Shown here: one piece after another, positions 1 through 8,091 of the stretch
Numbering within the stretch: position 1 is the first letter of the stretch
Layout: each line of letters begins with the position of its first letter
Virus record (IMG/VR): IMGVR_UViG_3300007345_000037
Coordinates: 1-59,831 of that record
From: a virus
Length of the DNA stretch: 59,831 bases
Strand: one strand, 5' to 3'
Made by a program: the position numbers and the translations under genes
The notes under the pieces: model-generated
What the model saw: the letters and a program-made list of their open reading frames with translations, nothing else
Databases searched by the model: none
What the model was told of the DNA's origin: nothing

Positions 1-234
1 GTTCCAATCGTGCAATTCTTTTTCATCATTAAACGAGTCACTGAAAGAATAAAACGCTACACTACGAGCCTGTTCCCTAATTCTTTCAATACTTCATAGG
101 TGTTTTAGTAAAGGCTCCTATCTTAGTTAATACTTCTTTTCTTAAACCTCTATGAAACAAAAAAAGAATTAACACATTTGGGCGCAGTACAGCGTTTATT
201 TCTTTCTCGCATTCCCAAATCAACAAAAACAAAG
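1..234. other. AT-rich upstream region without a recognised gene
   Basis: No ORF of useful length is seen in this stretch. Its one notable feature is the 15-mer at 184-198 (GCAGTACAGCGTTTA), an exact inverted copy of 54116-54130 in the repeat-rich region. It links this end of the window to the TTTAGTCG/ACTGCG repeat family described at 52-55 kb. Confidence 0.5.
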
Positions 235-245
235 CCCTTATAACC
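235..245 (+). promoter_or_regulatory. archaeal TATA-type promoter of the first operon
   Basis: The sequence CCCTTATAACC lies about 26 bases upstream of the ATG at 266, the usual TATA-to-start distance in archaea. The predicted transcript would begin at or within a few bases of the start codon, so the mRNA is probably leaderless. No Shine-Dalgarno is seen before 266, which agrees with this. Confidence 0.55.
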
Positions 246-265
246 CTACAAACCTACCATAAGAT

Positions 266-673
266 ATGGGCAAGCGAAACAACAACCGATTGGCAGAAAG
301 GGTATGGTCATTCATGGTCAACCACAACGATGCCATGACCACATCAACAATCCACCAGCACTACTCAGCAGTGTATGGCAACGAGTCTATACCTAAGCAA
401 CAGACCTTGACCCAAGTCCTTCTCAACTCCCGTATGTTCCGACGGGTCGGATGGTACAACGAAGTCACCAAGGAAACCTACCCGTTCACCGGAAGCATCA
501 GTGCGCTAAAACAATGGAAGGGTGTTCCAAGCACCAACCTCGTTTGTGTCTTAGAGGCCCGTACAATGGACGAAATCACGGCACCCTACCTCGACCCCAC
601 CCGTTCCCCAATCCGACGCTTAGACCGTATGCCAAAGTTCGTTAGAGAGTATGTCAAGGAGGCTTTACAATGA
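266..673 (+). CDS. winged-helix-like small protein
   Basis: This 135-aa protein has no family I can name with confidence. Residues 8-75 have the layout of a winged helix: a first helix (RLAERVWSFM), a recognition-type helix around QTLTQVLLNS, and a strand/wing ending near TYPF. The C-terminus is basic. The same layout is seen in the products at 4558-4962 and 14062-14397. It is the first gene of a long plus-strand operon and overlaps the next gene by 4 bases (ATGA). A DNA-binding or transcription role is inference. Confidence 0.5.
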   Translation: MGKRNNNRLAERVWSFMVNHNDAMTTSTIHQHYSAVYGNESIPKQQTLTQVLLNSRMFRRVGWYNEVTKETYPFTGSISALKQWKGVPSTNLVCVLEARTMDEITAPYLDPTRSPIRRLDRMPKFVREYVKEALQ

Positions 674-1425
674 GCGGACACATACAGTTCTTGGACATTG
701 ATGTTTTTCACAATGAATCGTTCACGATGTTCAACCCCAAGAAGGTGTACCTTTATGTCGAAGGTGAGTACGGCTTCATCCCTCTCATCTGTGGCAAGGC
801 TATCGAAGGCGACGGTACCGAAGTGGCGACAATCACTTCCCGATACCAAAACATTGAGGCATTCAACAGACTACCAAAGCCCAATGATATTGGGTGGCGC
901 ATCACACAAGTGACAGAAGATATTTGTTTTATCGCAATAACAAATTGGTACCCGAACAGTGACGGTAAAGGTGAACCCAACGCAGACCTTTGGAAGAACT
1001 CATACCCAATGATGTACAGTCTTTTGCGCTACTTGAAGATGGAGGGCTGTGAACAAATATGCACAATTACTTCGATGAACATTCTCGACGCAGAACAGAA
1101 TCCAGCCATCAATGTGCATACGAGTGACAATGATTGGGAGGGGCTGTTCTCCGACGAAGACTCATACCTCGCCCTGCCTGCGTGGGCCTTCCCAATGCTT
1201 GCCGATAAAATGGGTATGCAAGGCAAGGCCGTAGTAGCCTCGCAAGACGAAGGTCAATTCATCGACATTGAGGCTCTCAAGAAAATGACGATTTACCTAC
1301 AACTATCCGGCCTCCCGTGGTGCGATAAAGAAATGGAAAAAACAATCTCAACACTAATGTCTGTCGAAACCGAACTTTCAAGTCAAGGCTTTGACGAAGA
1401 CACATCAATGGGGGAGTTCCAATGA
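670..1425 (+). CDS. hypothetical acidic protein
   Basis: A 251-aa protein of unknown function. It is rich in Asp/Glu, lacks a signal peptide or membrane segment, and has an aromatic-rich central part (residues 60-110). It overlaps both neighbours by 4 bases and so is probably co-translated with the AAA+ ATPase downstream, which suggests a partner or regulator in the same process. No motif of a known enzyme family is visible. Confidence 0.6.
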   Translation: MSGHIQFLDIDVFHNESFTMFNPKKVYLYVEGEYGFIPLICGKAIEGDGTEVATITSRYQNIEAFNRLPKPNDIGWRITQVTEDICFIAITNWYPNSDGKGEPNADLWKNSYPMMYSLLRYLKMEGCEQICTITSMNILDAEQNPAINVHTSDNDWEGLFSDEDSYLALPAWAFPMLADKMGMQGKAVVASQDEGQFIDIEALKKMTIYLQLSGLPWCDKEMEKTISTLMSVETELSSQGFDEDTSMGEFQ

Positions 1426-2756
1426 CGAAGATTATTGACCGAATACTAAACTTCGCAAAGGCAAACTACTATGTCGATGTTGAAGACAAAATCCCAATCT
1501 TTGTCACTTCGATTGGCGCACACATCTTCAATGGTATCAACAAGTGTAGCCGGTGTGACTTTGACCCTTTGCACAACGCAGACTTCAACATTCCTAACTG
1601 TCCCATGCGACATTCCTTCGCACCGATTTACACACCAATGTCACAACTCGCCGACACACGAGTTCACATCTTGATGCGTGGTGAGAAGGGTTCCGGTAAA
1701 AGTATGCTCATCAATATGTTCCTCGCAGAAGGTACAGGTTTGCTTTACACACCAACAGCGTTTGAAGACGGCTCCGGCTTCCGCACAATGCTCGGTCCCA
1801 ACTCCGTCACCGAGGCCGGTATGTTCGGCTCCGTCGATGAAGACGGCAACATCACAGGTCGCCCGTTGGCTCGTGATATGTGCGGAGGGTTTCTCGGTTT
1901 TGAAGAATCATCATCGCTCACTGATGCAAACAAGAAAGACCACAGCGTTGACATGAAGAATCAACTTCTCACTTCCCTTGACAATGGTCGGGTTGAGAAG
2001 GCGATGAGGATGGGTCGTGTACGATATAATACCCGCTATACTATGTGGGGCGGAACACAGCCGAGCCGACTTGAGATGGAGTCCGGTCTTGACCGCCGTC
2101 TGTTTATCATCGACATTGAGATGAGTCCCGAAAAAGAAGCGGCGTACAAGACGGCCCAGCACAAGCAGGTCAACATGACCCGTGAAGACCGAGCCATGCT
2201 CGCCGAAGAAGTCATTCACATTCGCAATTGGATTAACACACGGATGCTCGACGCAATCTTCGACCCTCCAAGTGGTGTTCACTTCTCGGAAGAGTTGGGT
2301 GCTTGGCTTGACCGACCGGACATTCGTTCCTTTGAGTCCGACTTGTTCCGACGCATCGCAATCGGCTACGCCATGATGTGTGATGATTGGGTAGGAAATC
2401 AAGTGCTGAACATAAGTCTTGACGAAAAATTACTCAAGATTCTTGAAGCCGCTCTTGTCATGCGACGCTCGGTTATGGACTCCGATGCACGACTCATCAA
2501 GGATGCGTTTTGGATGCAAGACATTACCAAGTCCACCTTGCTTAAGGAAATCGCCCGCATCATAACTCGTGGTGACTACACAGCGGCAAAGCGATGGATT
2601 GACGACAACCTCGTCAACCAACCGTGGTACTGTGAATATACCCCCAAGACTAAGGGGCGTGGTCGCAAAGGTGTCATGTGTCGAATAGGAACCTTAACAG
2701 ACCCAGCCCAAGTGGTACAGAAGTGGGGAGGTGAATCGGATGAGAAGTCAGCGTGA
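1422..2756 (+). CDS. AAA+ ATPase, candidate MCM-like replicative helicase
   Basis: This 444-aa P-loop protein has Walker A GEKGSGKS near residues 87-94. A Walker B-like acidic segment (GGFLGFEES) lies near 154-162, followed by a sensor-1-like stretch (MWGGTQPSR) and an arginine-finger-like SGLDRRL near 225. This order is that of MCM/AAA+ helicases. A putative metal site (CSRC, then CPMRH) lies at about 42-66, before the ATPase domain. It sits in the replication half of the window, where no other helicase is recognised, so a replicative helicase role is likely but inferred. A motor or remodelling ATPase is the alternative. Confidence 0.6.
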   Translation: MTKIIDRILNFAKANYYVDVEDKIPIFVTSIGAHIFNGINKCSRCDFDPLHNADFNIPNCPMRHSFAPIYTPMSQLADTRVHILMRGEKGSGKSMLINMFLAEGTGLLYTPTAFEDGSGFRTMLGPNSVTEAGMFGSVDEDGNITGRPLARDMCGGFLGFEESSSLTDANKKDHSVDMKNQLLTSLDNGRVEKAMRMGRVRYNTRYTMWGGTQPSRLEMESGLDRRLFIIDIEMSPEKEAAYKTAQHKQVNMTREDRAMLAEEVIHIRNWINTRMLDAIFDPPSGVHFSEELGAWLDRPDIRSFESDLFRRIAIGYAMMCDDWVGNQVLNISLDEKLLKILEAALVMRRSVMDSDARLIKDAFWMQDITKSTLLKEIARIITRGDYTAAKRWIDDNLVNQPWYCEYTPKTKGRGRKGVMCRIGTLTDPAQVVQKWGGESDEKSA

Positions 2757-3363
2757 GATTGAACAACGGCTTGCCAGCGAAGGCAACGCACTGAACATCG
2801 AAACCCTACGGTGGGTTCTCGACACTCCCGACTGTCCCATGTGTGGCATCTCTACCCGAAAGGAACTTGAGGTCGAAGTCCATGCTGGTCATGTGAGTCC
2901 GGCTTACCTTGAAGAGAAATACGCTTGGCCGGTTGGTACTGTCATGGAACACATGGACAACCATGTGGACTACGACCCCGAAGAAGCGAAGCACATGGAG
3001 AATATGCGCTACGAGTCCATCAACACGCTCGATGCGGCACAGGACATTGTGAGCAGGCTTCTCGGATGGCTTGACGAACTTGAGTCCATGAAGGACAGTC
3101 AAGGCGGTATCACTTCCGAGTGGGTCACTGATGCGGCAAAGTTGGTCGCACAGGCCAACACCTCGCTCCGACTCGTCGGACAACTCAAGAAAGAGATTGG
3201 TGTTGACTCGCAACTATTGTTAGCACAAAAACAAATGGATGGGGTCATGGGTGTTCTCGTGAATACGCTTCGTGATGAGCCTAAGTTGCTCGACATGATT
3301 GAACTACAAGTGGCGGCGTTGAAACCACCGTCGCACACTGTCGATGTTGATTGGGAGGACTGA
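2740..3363 (+). CDS. DNA-binding-like protein, possible small terminase
   Basis: The ATG at 2740 is chosen because GGGGAGGTG lies 6-7 bases before it; the upstream GTG at 2731 is inside that site. The protein is 207 aa. Its N-terminus has a CPMCGIS element, then an HTH-like segment (AYLEEKYAWPVGTVMEHMDNH) ending in spaced histidines, and then long amphipathic helices. A metal-ligand HTH plus coiled coil of this size recalls small terminase subunits and other packaging or replication adaptors. It lies far from the large terminase (48.8 kb), so the assignment is weak. Confidence 0.4.
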   Translation: MRSQREIEQRLASEGNALNIETLRWVLDTPDCPMCGISTRKELEVEVHAGHVSPAYLEEKYAWPVGTVMEHMDNHVDYDPEEAKHMENMRYESINTLDAAQDIVSRLLGWLDELESMKDSQGGITSEWVTDAAKLVAQANTSLRLVGQLKKEIGVDSQLLLAQKQMDGVMGVLVNTLRDEPKLLDMIELQVAALKPPSHTVDVDWED

Positions 3364-3365
3364 AC

Positions 3366-3647
3366 ATGATTGAATGGAGAAAGGGTCCGAAGAATACGCT
3401 GTTCGCTCGTCGCATTGAAAAGAGCGAGTACCCACAACTCATCAAAGCGATGATGGAGCATGGTACAATTTGTCTTCTTGAAGACAAGCCGACTTGGTAT
3501 TATGGTCCCTATATTATTCAAAGCGTTGTTGTTAGAAAGGTGTGGGGTCTAAGTCACGCACAGATGAACAACCTTAGAACTCACATTTTGGAACACGACC
3601 CGTTTGGAGGGACGAGATATGAGGGGCATAATTATCTTGACGAGTGA
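3366..3647 (+). CDS. hypothetical protein
   Basis: The protein is 93 aa from the ATG at 3366, preceded by GGGAGGA. It is basic at the N-terminus with a conserved-looking C-terminal segment (HAQMNNLRTHILEHDPFGG). It overlaps the next gene by about 29 bases. No family is recognised. Confidence 0.5.
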   Translation: MIEWRKGPKNTLFARRIEKSEYPQLIKAMMEHGTICLLEDKPTWYYGPYIIQSVVVRKVWGLSHAQMNNLRTHILEHDPFGGTRYEGHNYLDE

Positions 3648-4290
3648 CGAAAGGGCGTATCGTATCGGTCAAGTTATCGAAACCCGTGGTATCGAATATG
3701 CACCGGTTGCTCCCGATACAACCTACATCATCCACGGTGTAAAGATTACCGAAAAAGAAATCAAGCGTTGGGTTGATGTTGTTTCCTATCGAATGGTTTT
3801 TGTCTTGGATAAGATGCCTAAATTGAGTAAAACAATTAAGGAACTAATAATCGTGGACAAGAGTCTTAAGGCTGGGCGTGATGGTTTCAAACGGGAAGTG
3901 GAGATGATGTTTCGCTGGGATGATAGGACGAGAGTGTTCAAGTCGATTCGTGGCGTATTACCAATCCCGCTTGCTCTCGCATTCCTCCGCCGCAATAAGA
4001 TTGAGGAAATAGAATTGTGGCGTATGTTGGCACAGACTTCGTACACGCTACCTGCCGAGTACACCGAATCGCTTTTGGCATACGGGTTGAAGTCTTCTCG
4101 TTCTCGTTGGGAGTGGCCCAAGAAGTCCAAGAAAAAGGAATCGCCGCCCGACGGGTTTCGTGAGAGTGACAAGTATTGGGAGAACATTATTGCCCTCGAT
4201 GGGAAGGTTCGCAACGACCTTCGCACTAAAGGAGAACCTCTCCCGAAGGGTGTCAAGAAAGGCAAGGAGAGTATCTTGGAATGGGTGTGA
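3619..4290 (+). CDS. hypothetical basic protein
   Basis: The ATG at 3619 is preceded by GGAGGGA; the product is 223 aa. The middle part (SLKAGRDGFKREVEMMFRWD, then SIRGVLPIPLALAFLRR) is helical and basic, and the C-terminus is Lys-rich. The all-helical middle could be a clamp-loader collar or helicase-loader type fold, but no motif supports naming it. Co-transcribed with the AAA+ ATPase upstream, so a replication accessory role is only a guess. Confidence 0.5.
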   Translation: MRGIIILTSDERAYRIGQVIETRGIEYAPVAPDTTYIIHGVKITEKEIKRWVDVVSYRMVFVLDKMPKLSKTIKELIIVDKSLKAGRDGFKREVEMMFRWDDRTRVFKSIRGVLPIPLALAFLRRNKIEEIELWRMLAQTSYTLPAEYTESLLAYGLKSSRSRWEWPKKSKKKESPPDGFRESDKYWENIIALDGKVRNDLRTKGEPLPKGVKKGKESILEWV

Positions 4291-4514
4291 TGGACTTCCT
4301 ACTGTTTGCCGTCTTGGTCGCCTCTTTGGGTATGAATGGGTACCTCATGCTACGGTTGATTGAGCAGTGGGCCATCATCGAAAGCCGCCGAATACACACG
4401 AGTCCACGACAGCGACCGACCTTCGCCAATACGAATCCACCACACATGGATGCTCAAGAAGATGCGACGATGGCGGCGCAGGCGATGGATGCGCTGATGT
4501 GGTATGACTCATAA
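4281..4514 (+). CDS. small single-span membrane protein
   Basis: A 77-aa protein whose first 25-30 residues form one hydrophobic helix (FLLFAVLVASLGMNGYLML), followed by a hydrophilic tail with many Met and Ala. The start could be 4281 or 4290. It overlaps the previous gene by 10 bases and is the last gene before a short gap. Function unknown; a membrane anchor is all the sequence supports. Confidence 0.5.
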   Translation: MGVMDFLLFAVLVASLGMNGYLMLRLIEQWAIIESRRIHTSPRQRPTFANTNPPHMDAQEDATMAAQAMDALMWYDS

Positions 4515-4557
4515 CTGTTAGGGCAACATTAAATAAAACACTTCCGTGGGACAGGAC

Positions 4558-4962
4558 ATGAGCGCAACGAATCGTCGTGTACGACGGGCTATTCTCGAAA
4601 TACTTTGGGAAGGCGGACCAATGACGAAAGAAGATGTTGCCGTCGCTCTCGGTGAAAAGAAGGGAGTCAATCACATTCCTTCACCTCATTCCCTTTCCGC
4701 ACTGCTGTGCAAGTCCCATTCGGTGATTACCGTTGGCAAACGCAAGGTTGAGAATATCCTCGGCCATCGTTCATCTCACGCACTTTACGATTTGGACCGT
4801 GAAGTAGTATTATCGAAAGACGAAATCAAGTTCATCCGTGAACCTTCGACCATGACTCCATCGGAGCGCAGGCAAGCCATGAAATGTGTGGCTTGTGGTC
4901 GAACTCGCATCTTTCCTCCGAACTCCGAGGAATGTTTGCATTGTGGTCGAATATCCGTTTAG
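4558..4962 (+). CDS. winged-helix / zinc-ribbon protein, candidate transcription regulator
   Basis: This 134-aa protein has a winged-helix-like N-terminus (RRAILEILWEGGPMTKEDVAVA, then SLSALLCK) and a C-terminal zinc ribbon (CVAC at about 107-110, CLHC at about 126-129). wHTH plus Zn ribbon is a common architecture for archaeal and viral transcription regulators. Its stop codon TAG lies inside a GTTTAGTCG element belonging to the next promoter, so the gene end and the operator are physically fused. It is one of several candidates for the protein that reads TTTAGTCG. ATG 4558 is preferred over GTG 4546 on start codon only. Confidence 0.5.
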   Translation: MSATNRRVRRAILEILWEGGPMTKEDVAVALGEKKGVNHIPSPHSLSALLCKSHSVITVGKRKVENILGHRSSHALYDLDREVVLSKDEIKFIREPSTMTPSERRQAMKCVACGRTRIFPPNSEECLHCGRISV

Positions 4963-4988
4963 TCGGACCACCACAACCTTTATAAGCC
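4957..4988 (+). promoter_or_regulatory. promoter with TTTAGTCG operator
   Basis: GTTTAGTCG (4957-4965) is followed after 13 bases by TTTATAAG (within 4977-4988). Transcription would start near 5007, 13 bases before the ATG at 5020. The spacing of the operator to the TATA box is the same, within one base, as in the promoters at 53452, 54885, 57708 and 59802 and in the minus-strand one at 53826. The operator overlaps the stop codon of the upstream gene. Confidence 0.7.
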
Positions 4989-5019
4989 CAGCCGTCTATG
5001 TATATTTAGAGGCAGGGAG

Positions 5020-5244
5020 ATGCGAGCAAAGACAGTACCACATGTTGAATACGAGATTTTGAAAGAGGTGTTAAACAACATACCTCTCGATGAAGTCGAG
5101 GCTAACATGGTGAACTGTCCGGTGACTGAAAAGCGTTTCACAACAGCGGCCAAGAATGTCGCTGTTTTGATTCGCAACCTTATGAACCGACGCCAGCATC
5201 GCCTGCCCCACACACACAATGATTACAAACAAAAGGAGGAATGA
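5020..5244 (+). CDS. hypothetical small protein
   Basis: 74 aa, starting 7 bases after a GGGAG site and about 13 bases after the predicted transcription start. It is helical, with a basic C-terminus (LIRNLMNRRQHRL). It is the first gene of an operon reaching to about 9 kb. No family recognised. Confidence 0.5.
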   Translation: MRAKTVPHVEYEILKEVLNNIPLDEVEANMVNCPVTEKRFTTAAKNVAVLIRNLMNRRQHRLPHTHNDYKQKEE

Positions 5245-5249
5245 AACAC

Positions 5250-5711
5250 ATGACAGAAACACAAACAGAAACACCGCTACACGCCTTTTCCGGCCAACGC
5301 TCGGAAGCCGCTTTTATCTGCGGCGAATGCTTCACAACAATGGTCTGCGATGAAGGGGAGCATTGGTTTCACCGTTCTTGCGCCCATTCCAAACTTGGAC
5401 AATTTACTCCAATCATCAATTGGAGGAACACAAGGGATTGGCTCGATGCGGTCGTTAATCACTACGACCTCGGCGACTGTACCTTGAAAGACGAAGTGAT
5501 ACTGCTTTCCCAACTTTTGACGAACGAAATTAGAACGCATAACGGATTACAGAAAGTGCTTGATAGTCAAACTGAGCATTCGGGTTCTTCTGTTCTCACA
5601 GCACTACCGCAAAATGTATTGAGGTTCGACCGACTTTTGTTGCTCGCAGAATCGTCGCACCAAAAAATCAAGACGCTGGAAGGCGCAATCAAGTTCGGGG
5701 TGAGCCAATGA
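5250..5711 (+). CDS. hypothetical protein with N-terminal Cys/His cluster
   Basis: ATG 5250 is chosen because GGAGGA (5235-5240) is 9 bases upstream; the ATG at 5241 abuts it. The product is 153 aa. Residues 20-48 carry CGEC, a further Cys, and HRSCAH, a likely zinc-binding motif. The rest is helical (EVILLSQLLTNEIRTH). It overlaps the next gene by 4 bases. Function unknown. Confidence 0.5.
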   Translation: MTETQTETPLHAFSGQRSEAAFICGECFTTMVCDEGEHWFHRSCAHSKLGQFTPIINWRNTRDWLDAVVNHYDLGDCTLKDEVILLSQLLTNEIRTHNGLQKVLDSQTEHSGSSVLTALPQNVLRFDRLLLLAESSHQKIKTLEGAIKFGVSQ

Positions 5712-6130
5712 GTGTCACACGAAGTCCATTCAAGGTCGGCGAGAAGTTGACCGTCGCCCAAATCAAGGAGTGTGCTGGTCGCACCGCTGTGCCATCCAAG
5801 ACCGGTGGTTTCATCGTCACCGCAGTTGTGCAAACAGCATACAAGTCCGGTGGGTACCTGTTCAACGCCGAGTCCGTGAGGGCTGTCAATGGTCGCAAGG
5901 TCGAAGTCGCTTGGCACCTCATACACCCACGCCGCCGAGCCAAGAACGGCAACCAAATGGTTTCAAGGAAACAATACTTCTCGGCCTTCCGTGTCATTGT
6001 ACCACAGGCAGAAGAGAAGCCTTATATGCCTCGCAGTGAAAGGGAACATGAAGCCCCCGTATCTAAGACGCAACCGGCTGGAACTCGTAAATACAAGGGT
6101 ATCGTACTCGCAGACTTTTTGGAGGAATGA
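5708..6130 (+). CDS. hypothetical beta-rich protein
   Basis: 140 aa. It has a beta-strand-rich middle (GGFIVTAVVQTAYKSGGYLF), basic patches (HPRRRAKNGN) and a flexible C-terminal tail ending in an acidic LADFLEE. The start is a 4-base overlap with the upstream gene. A short motif plus tail like this often mediates binding to a clamp or SSB, but this is inference; no family recognised. Confidence 0.5.
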   Translation: MSVTRSPFKVGEKLTVAQIKECAGRTAVPSKTGGFIVTAVVQTAYKSGGYLFNAESVRAVNGRKVEVAWHLIHPRRRAKNGNQMVSRKQYFSAFRVIVPQAEEKPYMPRSEREHEAPVSKTQPAGTRKYKGIVLADFLEE

Positions 6131-6132
6131 AC

Positions 6133-6282
6133 ATGAACATAACAGTAAAAATTGACCTTGACATTGACCTTGACATTGACATTGATGAACTAATGGATAA
6201 CACCTTGCGTGACATAATTAAGAATGAGATTGAATCATGCTACATGGAAGACATTCTTGACTGCATTGAGGTGAGCGAATGA
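6133..6282 (+). CDS. acidic microprotein with internal IDLD repeat
   Basis: 49 aa, too short for most ORF cut-offs. GGAGGA lies 6 bases before the ATG and the stop overlaps the next start by 4 bases. The N-terminus is built from a DNA-level tandem repeat, ATTGACCTTGAC repeated about 2.5 times, encoding an Ile-Asp/Leu-Asp strand. The tail is helical and acidic (net charge strongly negative). Such acidic microproteins can be DNA mimics or toxin partners, but nothing beyond charge supports that here. Confidence 0.5.
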   Translation: MNITVKIDLDIDLDIDIDELMDNTLRDIIKNEIESCYMEDILDCIEVSE

Positions 6283-6491
6283 GTTATTACACTATGATGG
6301 ACCTCGCTCTTTTCGTTGCTAACGATGTTTGGAAGTACGACCGTGATACTGTCGAACACATGTGTGATGAAAGTTCGTGCAAAGTAGTCATCGACTTCTT
6401 TGAAGCACACGAGGACAATTTCGCTTCCGACTGTTCCATGCAAATCAAATTCGCCGAACAATTTCAAGCACTTTTGGGGGCGGAAGAATGA
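6279..6491 (+). CDS. hypothetical protein, paralogue of the next gene
   Basis: 70 aa. It aligns along most of its length with residues 8-65 of the product at 6488-6931: both have a Cys-Asp pair, a VV..F segment, a His and a DCS-x-QI motif at the same spacing. It looks like half of a tandem duplication. It overlaps both neighbours by 4 bases. Function unknown. Confidence 0.5.
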   Translation: MSYYTMMDLALFVANDVWKYDRDTVEHMCDESSCKVVIDFFEAHEDNFASDCSMQIKFAEQFQALLGAEE

Positions 6492-6931
6492 GCGCAACAT
6501 TAAGTGATGCGTTGGGACTCGCCGCTGTTGTTGCGGCGCAGATAGGCAAGCGCATCCAATCCTCTCGACCGCTCATTGAGGAGTTGTGTGACGATTATGG
6601 CGTCGATACTGTCGTTTCATTCCTCGTGCATTGTGAACGGATTAACGGTTGGGACTGTTCCACGCAAATTGAATGGGCCAACAAAAGACGACCAAATAAC
6701 TTCTCCGCTCAAGTCACCAAAGTGCTTGAGGATTTGAAGTACCTCGGTCGCCTCGATTACAATACTTTTAAGAGTGTACTTTTCCCGCAGGCTACGGAAG
6801 ACTACCTTGACGAGAAGTGGCTTTTGTGGAACAAGGACAGGCTCGGATTCCTGTACTCGTGTTCTTCCGACAAGATACTGTTGCTTTGTGACTACATCGA
6901 AATCTGCAAGCATGGGGGGTGCGGTCAATGA
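6488..6931 (+). CDS. hypothetical protein, N-terminal half paralogous to previous gene
   Basis: 147 aa. The N-terminal 65 residues match the 70-aa product just upstream (shared CD, VV..F, H, DCS-x-QI). A unique C-terminal part with many Leu, Trp and Cys follows. It ends with GGCGQ and overlaps the next start. Function unknown; the duplication suggests a selected, rapidly changing interaction module. Confidence 0.5.
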   Translation: MSATLSDALGLAAVVAAQIGKRIQSSRPLIEELCDDYGVDTVVSFLVHCERINGWDCSTQIEWANKRRPNNFSAQVTKVLEDLKYLGRLDYNTFKSVLFPQATEDYLDEKWLLWNKDRLGFLYSCSSDKILLLCDYIEICKHGGCGQ

Positions 6932-7542
6932 TGCCGGAGATTCACTACAACACCTACACACAGGAAATCAAGCATCCTAAACCGTGGCAACTCGATGAAT
7001 ACGGTGAGCCGAATGTCAACGACTTTATCATCAGCGACCCTTGCTACTACATCAAGGACTCCGAATGGGGCGACTTCTGTGAGGTGTGGAACGCCGCCAC
7101 CGAAGGTCAAGGCTACGGCTCCAACATTGTCAAGTGGAAAGGCTTCGACCTCGTTATCCAATCGACGGGTGGCGACGGCTCATGGTCGTACAGCGGCTTG
7201 GAGCAGAAATTTTGGCATCGTGCTGGTACATCTCACTGTGCCGACACAGCATCCATTTGTTGCATCCCCTTTGCTCTTTGCGACACCGACCCCATGAAGA
7301 ATTACAAGGGCAACGGTATCATCGGTCACACTGACTACGGCATGGAAGACTACCCCGAAATCACTTGCGAGGGTGACTACACAGGAGTCGGTGAACCATT
7401 TGCTATTGACGGAAAAATACAGGATGGCTACACTCATTGTTGTGGTCAATATGTTGACGACGACCAATTTGAGTGGTGTGACAATGGTTCGTGCGAAGGC
7501 TGTTGGTCTTGCTTTGAATGCGACTGTGGGGATGATGAGTGA
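6928..7542 (+). CDS. Cys-rich protein with SDPCYY motif
   Basis: 204 aa from ATG 6928. Near the N-terminus it has IISDPCYYI, a motif shared by a broad set of phage-encoded proteins of unknown function. It has many Cys in the C-terminal 60 residues (THCCGQ, then CDNGSCEGCWSCFECDC), which would bind metal or form a compact Cys cluster. Asp/Glu are abundant. No signal peptide, so a cytoplasmic metal-binding role is more likely than disulfides. Confidence 0.55.
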   Translation: MMPEIHYNTYTQEIKHPKPWQLDEYGEPNVNDFIISDPCYYIKDSEWGDFCEVWNAATEGQGYGSNIVKWKGFDLVIQSTGGDGSWSYSGLEQKFWHRAGTSHCADTASICCIPFALCDTDPMKNYKGNGIIGHTDYGMEDYPEITCEGDYTGVGEPFAIDGKIQDGYTHCCGQYVDDDQFEWCDNGSCEGCWSCFECDCGDDE

Positions 7543-7697
7543 TGGCTGGAAAGGTAGTCAAGTTCTTTTTCAAGAGCGTACTGTCCTCTAAGGGACTCAT
7601 GCTTTGTCCGCTATGCGACGACGCTGTTATCGCAAAAGACGGTGAGCGAGCCTGCTACCACTGCACACTCGACGCATCTTGGGAAGTGGAAGTATGA
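7542..7697 (+). CDS. zinc-ribbon microprotein
   Basis: 51 aa, found by reading through the gap. The ATG shares its A with the TGA of the upstream gene and the stop overlaps the next start by 4 bases. CPLC (22-25) and CYHC (38-41) form a two-knuckle zinc ribbon. One of about ten such small proteins in the window. No specific role known. Confidence 0.55.
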   Translation: MAGKVVKFFFKSVLSSKGLMLCPLCDDAVIAKDGERACYHCTLDASWEVEV

Positions 7698-7903
7698 CCC
7701 GCTACAAGATTCTTGGACGCTGGACCGCTTGCTATCACTGCGGTAGGACTTATGAGTCGGGCCTACTTGGTCGTACAAAATGTCCTCACTGTGTCAAGTG
7801 TAAAACGCCCAACAAGTGCTTCCCTCAATTTGAGGCTAAACATCACTGCAAATTGTGCGCCGCACAGAAAGTGATTTACGATTTAACGGGGGAAGAAGAA
7901 TGA
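7694..7903 (+). CDS. multi-knuckle zinc-binding protein
   Basis: 69 aa from ATG 7694. It carries CYHC, CPHC, a separate CKTPNKC and HHCKLC: at least three Cys pairs, enough for two zinc sites. It ends with an acidic GEEE and overlaps both neighbours by 4 bases. Transcription-factor-like or RNA-polymerase-modulating roles are possible but not shown. Confidence 0.5.
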   Translation: MTRYKILGRWTACYHCGRTYESGLLGRTKCPHCVKCKTPNKCFPQFEAKHHCKLCAAQKVIYDLTGEEE

Positions 7904-8091
7904 TTGACACAGACAAATACGAAGGAAGCGAAGGCCGATACTTCACAGGTAAGATGGTTGATAACTACATGAACCTACAAGCAGAAGTCCAGCGGTTGCG
8001 TGAAGGTATCAAAGAGTTATCCGAAGATTGGCTACGATGGGATGAAAGAGGAATAAAGATGGCTAAAACACTAATGGAGTTGATTGAATGA
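7900..8091 (+). CDS. small coiled-coil protein
   Basis: 63 aa. The ATG at 7900 overlaps the upstream stop, and the gene overlaps the RFC gene by 4 bases. After a short N-terminal strand it forms one amphipathic helix (NLQAEVQRLREGIKELSEDW), probably a coiled coil. It is translated just before the clamp loader and could be its partner, but this is inference. Confidence 0.45.
   Translation: MIDTDKYEGSEGRYFTGKMVDNYMNLQAEVQRLREGIKELSEDWLRWDERGIKMAKTLMELIE

Noticed and set aside
3619-4290. RFC large subunit or DNA polymerase III delta-like protein
   Set aside because: The helical middle is suggestive, but there is no P-loop, SRC motif or other clamp-loader signature, so it is left as hypothetical.
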